Shown piece by piece: positions 59,653 to 64,000 of a stretch of 64,000 nt of DNA (its first letter is position 1; each line of letters begins with the position of its first letter). Source of the stretch: Rhodoferax lithotrophicus (GTDB lineage Bacteria; Pseudomonadota; Gammaproteobacteria; Burkholderiales; Burkholderiaceae_C); contig NZ_AP024238.1 in assembly GCF_019973615.1 (NCBI RefSeq), positions 3,369,989 to 3,433,988 of the forward strand, given 5' to 3'. A program made the position numbers and the translations under genes. The notes under the pieces are model-generated. The model was not told where the DNA came from. It did no database searches and was given only the letters and a program-made list of their open reading frames with translations.

Positions 59653-62358
59653 TTAATCGGCCAGCGCGCGGCTGATCACTTCACGTACATCATTACTCAA
59701 GTCCGCTTTGGCGGCCACACGTTGCAGCGCAGCCTGGGCCGCATGGCGGTAAGGTTCGGCCAATTTCTTCCAACGATCCAGCGCACGTGCCAGACGTGCT
59801 GCCACTTGAGGGTTGATGGCATCGAGTTCCAGCACATGCTCGCTCCAGAACACATAGCCTGCAGCATCCGCACGGTGGAAGGCACCGGGGTTGGCGCTGC
59901 AGTAACTGAAGATCAGGCTGCGCGCCCGGTTGGGGTTGCGGATGTTGAAGTTGGGGTGCTTCAGCAGCTGACGCACCGCTGGCAACACCTGGCCTCCGCG
60001 ATCAGTGCAACCTGCTTGCAATGCAAACCATTTGTCCAGCACCAGCTCTTCAAATTGGAACAAGCTGTGAAAGCGGGCCAGGGCCGGGGTAGCCAGGGCA
60101 TGCCCGCTTTGAACCAACGCATTCAGGGCGTTGAAGCGGTCAGTCATGTTGTCAGCATCCTTGAAACGTTGATAGGCCTTGCCTGGCCAAATGGCATCAC
60201 CTGAGGAGCGGGCTGCCAGGCACAAATAATTCAATGCCAAACCCGCCAAGGCACGACGGCCGCTGGACAAGGTGTCAGGCTGGTAAGCGCCATTTTGGCT
60301 ATGTGCCGCATACGCCCATTGCCAGTCTTCAAACAACGCGGTGGCAAGTTGTTCACGCATGGCTTCACGTACGGCGTGAATCCGTTGTGGGTCAATCACC
60401 TCCAACTGGTCGGCGATATAGGTCTCAGACGGCAGTGTCAGCACCAGCTCTTTGAAGGCCGCATCCAGCGTGGGGTGGCGCAGCACCGCGCGCATAGCTG
60501 AAATATAAGTATCATTTTGGCCTATAGCGCTTGATCCACCTGCATCAGAAGCTATATATTTAATAGCTATTAACAAGGCCAAGCGTTGCCCGGCTTCCCA
60601 GCGGTTGAAGGGGTCAGGGTCATTGGCCAGCAAGGCCAGTAATTGGGCATCGGTGTAGGCATAGTCCACCACCACCGGAGCGCTAAAGCCGCGCAAAATA
60701 GAAGGTACGGGTTCTTCCAGCACCTTCTCGAACGTAATGGATTCGCTGGCCTGAGTCATGACAAACAGGTGGCTATCACCAACGTTGGACTGGCCATGCA
60801 CCTGCAAAGGCAACGCGGCACCACTGGCTGCGCCGATCAAGCCCAGGCTGACCGGGATCACAAACGGCTCTTTGCTCTCTTGCCCCGGTGTGGCTGGGCA
60901 GCTTTGGGCAAAGTTCAGGGTATAGGTGTGAGCCTCAGCGTCATATGTGGCCGTGGCTGCGAGACGAGGTGTTCCAGCCTGGCTGTACCAGCGTTTGAAT
61001 TGCGGCAGCAACTTGGCGAGTGCCGAATCCGGATTGGCATCAGCCACGGCCTGGGCGAAGTCGTCGCAGGTGACCGCGCTGCCATCGTGGCGGGCAAAGT
61101 ACAGTGTCATGCCTTTGGCAAAACCAGCGCGACCCACCAAAGTTTGCATCATGCGCACCACTTCAGCACCTTTTTCGTAAATGGTGACGGTGTAGAAGTT
61201 GTTGATCTCGATGTAGCTGTCCGGGCGCACCGGGTGAGCCATCGGGCCGGCATCCTCGGGGAACTGGGCGGTGCGCAGCACCCGCACGTCTTCAATACGC
61301 TTGACGGCGCGGGCTGACGGGTCAGCGCACAGGTCCATGCTGAACTCCTGGTCGCGGAACACCGTCAGGCCTTCTTTCAGGCTGAGCTGGAACCAGTCGC
61401 GGCAGGTGATGCGGTTACCCGTCCAGTTGTGGAAATACTCGTGACCGACCACGCTCTCGATGTTGGCAAAGTCGACATCGGTGGCGGTAGCCTGATTCGC
61501 TAGCACGTACTTGGTGTTGAAGATGTTCAGGCCCTTGTTTTCCATCGCGCCCATGTTGAAGTCGCTGGTGGCGACGATCATGAAGCGCTCCAGATCCAGC
61601 GGCAGGCCAAAGCGGGCTTCGTCCCAGATCACCGATTTGATCAGCGACTGCATGGCGTGTTCGGTCTTGTCCATGTCGCCGGGACGCACATACACCTGCA
61701 ACAGGTGCTCTTTGCCACTGCGCGAGATGATGTGTTGCTCGCGGCACACCAGTTTGCCGGCCACCAGGGCGAACAGGTAACAGGGTTTTTTGTGCGGATC
61801 GATCCAGGTGGCGAAGTGGCGGCCATCGTCCAGGTCACCACTGTCGGTCAGGTTACCGTTGGAGAGCAACACCGGGTATTTCTCTTTGTCGGCGCGCAGC
61901 GTCACGGTGAAGCTGGCCATCACATCTGGGCGATCCATGAAGTAAGTGATACGCCGGAAGCCTTCGGCCTCACACTGGGTGAAAAACGATTCATTGCTGA
62001 CGTACAAGCCCATCAGCTTGGTGTTTTTGACCGGGGCGCAGGTGGTGAAAATTTCCAGTGCAAACGGCTCGTTGCCTTCAGGCAGATTCTCCAGCACCAG
62101 TTGGCCCGAATCCATCTTGAACGAGGTACCGGCACCGTTGACCAGTACGCGGGCCAGGTTTAGGTCGTCGCCATCCAGGCGCAGCGCTGCAGCGGGCACA
62201 TCGGGGTTACGGCGCAACGTCATCTTGTTGAGGACGCGGGTTTTGGCCGGATCGAGGTCAAAACACAGGTGGACGGTATCGATCCAGAAAGCCGGCGCGG
62301 TGTAGTCCGCACGACGTACCACGGTGGCAGGGCCAGTTGAATCACGCAGTTGCAACAT
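59653..62358 (-). CDS. pepN: Aminopeptidase N (M1 family)
   Basis: This 901-residue zinc aminopeptidase has GAMEN in MGAMENKGLN near residue 271, the zinc motif HEYFHNW near 306 followed by the downstream Glu in LKEGLTVFRDQEF, and the catalytic Tyr in YTVTIYEKGAEVVRMM. The ATG at 62358 gives the family start; an upstream in-frame codon at 62394 is not used. A dispersed repeat lies in frame inside the C-terminal domain (residues ~596-618, AIKYIASDAGGSSAIGQND). It overlaps the HAD gene by 17 bp. Confidence 0.95.
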   Translation of the reverse strand: MLQLRDSTGPATVVRRADYTAPAFWIDTVHLCFDLDPAKTRVLNKMTLRRNPDVPAAALRLDGDDLNLARVLVNGAGTSFKMDSGQLVLENLPEGNEPFALEIFTTCAPVKNTKLMGLYVSNESFFTQCEAEGFRRITYFMDRPDVMASFTVTLRADKEKYPVLLSNGNLTDSGDLDDGRHFATWIDPHKKPCYLFALVAGKLVCREQHIISRSGKEHLLQVYVRPGDMDKTEHAMQSLIKSVIWDEARFGLPLDLERFMIVATSDFNMGAMENKGLNIFNTKYVLANQATATDVDFANIESVVGHEYFHNWTGNRITCRDWFQLSLKEGLTVFRDQEFSMDLCADPSARAVKRIEDVRVLRTAQFPEDAGPMAHPVRPDSYIEINNFYTVTIYEKGAEVVRMMQTLVGRAGFAKGMTLYFARHDGSAVTCDDFAQAVADANPDSALAKLLPQFKRWYSQAGTPRLAATATYDAEAHTYTLNFAQSCPATPGQESKEPFVIPVSLGLIGAASGAALPLQVHGQSNVGDSHLFVMTQASESITFEKVLEEPVPSILRGFSAPVVVDYAYTDAQLLALLANDPDPFNRWEAGQRLALLIAIKYIASDAGGSSAIGQNDTYISAMRAVLRHPTLDAAFKELVLTLPSETYIADQLEVIDPQRIHAVREAMREQLATALFEDWQWAYAAHSQNGAYQPDTLSSGRRALAGLALNYLCLAARSSGDAIWPGKAYQRFKDADNMTDRFNALNALVQSGHALATPALARFHSLFQFEELVLDKWFALQAGCTDRGGQVLPAVRQLLKHPNFNIRNPNRARSLIFSYCSANPGAFHRADAAGYVFWSEHVLELDAINPQVAARLARALDRWKKLAEPYRHAAQAALQRVAAKADLSNDVREVISRALAD
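60505..60572. repeat. Dispersed palindromic repeat inside pepN
   Basis: TTTTGGCCTATAGCGCTTGA then TCCACCTGCATCAGAAGCTA and TATATTTAATAGCTAT matches the family copies at 53755 and 63002. It keeps the pepN frame open, adding about 22 residues to a helical repeat region away from the active site. Confidence 0.7.
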
Positions 62359-63073
62359 TGAGAGTCTCCAAAAATTTTGATTCCAACAGATCAAGGAAGT
62401 TGTTCGCCGCCGCCATCACATGAGGGCCGGCCAGTTGATGGGCTGGGTGACTGGTGCAAATGGCCACAGCGCGCATGCCCGCCCGGCGGGCAGCTTCAAT
62501 ACCAAAGGGCGCATCTTCAAACACAATACAGTTGTCTGCAGGTGTATTCAGGCGCTTGGCAACTTCTAAAAATATAGCAGGTTCGGGTTTACCAGCCAGA
62601 CCTTCGTCACCACCTACCACGGGCGGCGGTGCGCCGGACAGTTGCAAATACTGCATGGCAAAAGCAATGTTATGACGGTCGCCCGCCGTGCCTACACCCA
62701 CTCTCAGGCCCATGGCTTGTGCTTGAGCGAAAAAAAGCTTGAAGCCAGCCACTTCGGCAAACACCGGGCCAAAATTTTCGCGGTAAATGGCTTCTTTTTC
62801 GGCAATCAGCACCCAGGCTTCATCGTCCGGCATCGGGCGCTGGAACAGCTCACGCATACATTCGGCCCCGGTACGTCCGGTGGTGCGGCGCATCAAGTCT
62901 GGCAGGTCAACCGCCAGACCGTGGCGTTGGGCGAAAACTGCCCAGCTGTGTGCATGGTGGCCCATGGAGTCGATCATGGTGCCATCCATGTCGAAGATTA
63001 ATGCATTAAATTGGCCTTTAGCGCTTGTTGAATAAGCGCTAGAAGCTATATTTTGCATAGCACCTGACATCAC
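62342..63073 (-). CDS. HAD-superfamily phosphatase (phosphoglycolate phosphatase/beta-PGM-like)
   Basis: This 243-residue protein has HAD motif I ([12 protein letters not shown]), motif II near VGVGTAGD, Lys in AGKPEPAIF and the acidic motif [17 protein letters not shown]. The cap is helical, subfamily IA. Such enzymes dephosphorylate small sugar phosphates. The first ~22 residues ([20 protein letters not shown]) are encoded by a dispersed repeat, so homologues should begin close to the FNALIFD strand. It overlaps prfB and pepN and is likely in one operon with them. Confidence 0.88.
   Translation of the reverse strand: MMSGAMQNIASSAYSTSAKGQFNALIFDMDGTMIDSMGHHAHSWAVFAQRHGLAVDLPDLMRRTTGRTGAECMRELFQRPMPDDEAWVLIAEKEAIYRENFGPVFAEVAGFKLFFAQAQAMGLRVGVGTAGDRHNIAFAMQYLQLSGAPPPVVGGDEGLAGKPEPAIFLEVAKRLNTPADNCIVFEDAPFGIEAARRAGMRAVAICTSHPAHQLAGPHVMAAANNFLDLLESKFLETLNVATA
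63002..63060. repeat. Dispersed palindromic repeat at the HAD gene start
   Basis: AAATTGGCCTTTAGCGCTTG then TTGAATAAGCGCTAGAAGCT and ATATTTTGCATAG. It is the best-preserved copy, with a GCGCTTGTTGAATAAGCGC palindrome. It encodes the N-terminal extension of the HAD protein. Confidence 0.75.
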
Positions 63074-64000
63074 ACACCCTGCTTCAAAGACGCTTCAATG
63101 AACTGATCCAGATCACCGTCCAGCACTTTTTGCGTGGCCGAGGTCTCGTAGTTGGTGCGCAGGTCTTTGATACGGCTGTTGTCCAGCACGTAGGAGCGGA
63201 TCTGGTGGCCCCAGCCGACGTCGGTTTTACCGTCTTCGAGCTTTTGCTGCTCTTCCTGCTGCTTGCGCAACTCGTGGTCATAGAGTTTGGAGCGCAGGCG
63301 CTTCCAGGCTACGTCGCGGTTGCTGTGCTGGCTGCGGCCGTCCTGACACTGCACCACGATGCCGGTGGGGATGTGCGTCATGCGCACCGCCGAGTCGGTC
63401 TTGTTGATGTGCTGACCGCCCGCGCCACTAGCACGGAAGGTGTCGATGCGCACGTCGCTGGGGTTGATGTTGATCTCGATCGAATCATCAATCTCCGGGT
63501 AGACAAACACGCTGGCAAAGCTGGTGTGGCGGCCACCGGAAGAGTCAAACGGGCTCTTGCGCACCAGGCGGTGCACGCCGGTTTCGGTGCGCAGCAGGCC
63601 AAAAGCGTATTCACCTTCCACTTTGAATGATGCGCCTTTGATACCAGCGGTGTCGCCCGGGGTTTCGTCTTCAATCTCAGTTTTGAAACCCTTGCGCTCA
63701 CAGTAGCGCAGGTACTGGCGCAGCAGCATGCTGGCCCAGTCGCAGGCTTCGGTGCCGCCCGCACCGGCCTGGATGTCCAGAAAACAGTTCAGCGGGTCGG
63801 CCGGGTTGTTGAACATGCGGCGGAACTCCAGCCCCTTGACGATCTCTTCGAGCTTGGCGACTTCGGCCTCGATGGTGATCAGCCCGGCTTCGTCGTTGTC
63901 GTCGCGGCTCATCTCAAACAACTCGGTGTTGTCAGACAGTTCGCGCTGCAGGTCATCAATGGTGACCACCACGCCGTCCAGCGCTTTTTTCTCTTTGCCC
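63070..64000 (-). CDS. prfB: Peptide chain release factor 2 (5' end beyond the window)
   Basis: This is the C-terminal ~309 residues of RF2, which releases peptides at UGA and UAA. It has the SPF stop-codon recognition tripeptide in [14 protein letters not shown] and the catalytic GGQ in [17 protein letters not shown]. The frame is open to the window edge, so the N-terminus and any programmed frameshift site lie outside. The stop overlaps the HAD gene by 4 bp. Confidence 0.95.
   Translation of the reverse strand, partial: GKEKKALDGVVVTIDDLQRELSDNTELFEMSRDDNDEAGLITIEAEVAKLEEIVKGLEFRRMFNNPADPLNCFLDIQAGAGGTEACDWASMLLRQYLRYCERKGFKTEIEDETPGDTAGIKGASFKVEGEYAFGLLRTETGVHRLVRKSPFDSSGGRHTSFASVFVYPEIDDSIEININPSDVRIDTFRASGAGGQHINKTDSAVRMTHIPTGIVVQCQDGRSQHSNRDVAWKRLRSKLYDHELRKQQEEQQKLEDGKTDVGWGHQIRSYVLDNSRIKDLRTNYETSATQKVLDGDLDQFIEASLKQGV

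Overview
The window reads as a chromosomal segment of a betaproteobacterium, most likely a member of the Comamonadaceae of the Rhodoferax/Polaromonas kind. This is an inference. It rests on moderately high GC, on the order tRNA-Thr, fbp, pepN, HAD phosphatase, prfB at the right end, and on a dispersed imperfect palindrome (core AGCGCTT...AAGCGCT next to AGCTAT) at seven or eight places, a repeat I associate with that family. No rRNA, CRISPR array, intact insertion sequence or prophage is visible.

Layout. 0-4.6 kb: an amino-acid-type binding protein and permease without an ATPase, a glycine/D-amino-acid-oxidase-type flavoenzyme and an orphan AapJ-type binding protein. 4.6-13.4 kb: a DUF2325 protein, a decayed GMC oxidoreductase copy, an OsmC-YcaO fusion, a DapF-like protein lacking one catalytic cysteine, a stand-alone MnmD methyltransferase and the intact GMC oxidoreductase. 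13.4-40.3 kb: a large organosulfur block. It holds sulfoacetaldehyde acetyltransferase (xsc) divergent from tauABC, two polar-amino-acid-type ABC systems, an IPNS-like 2-oxoglutarate oxygenase, a DszB-like sulfinate desulfinase with an M29-like partner, an APC permease, a TTC38-like protein, a TauD-like dioxygenase, an AhpD-like protein, an SDR, O-acetylhomoserine sulfhydrylase, an ssuABC-like transporter, a truncated ssuD, a CysB/Cbl-type regulator and a Cys-rich 26-codon leader-like ORF. 40.5-57.4 kb: mixed housekeeping, signalling and small regulatory modules. 57.4-64 kb: a broken BrnA-like antitoxin, a Nudix hydrolase and the conserved right end.

How the genes fit together. The sulfur block looks like a sulfur-scavenging and sulfonate-use region. 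Taurine-type compounds enter by TauABC. Sulfoacetaldehyde is cleaved by Xsc to acetyl phosphate and sulfite. TauD-type and IPNS-type oxygenases and the DszB-like desulfinase could release sulfite from other sulfonates or sulfinates. After reduction by enzymes not in this window, MetY can fix sulfide into homocysteine. A CysB-family regulator sits beside it. The strongest candidate for an undescribed system is the DszB-like/M29-like operon with its divergent ABC importer. The Cys-rich leader-like ORF next to the CysB-type gene is the second.

Decay and repeats are a second theme. There is a GMC pseudogene with a possible further GMC tail scrap, and remnants of ssuD, a carboxymuconolactone-decarboxylase-family gene and brnA. 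The dispersed palindrome lies inside pepN in frame and supplies the start regions of the GMC gene and the HAD phosphatase gene.
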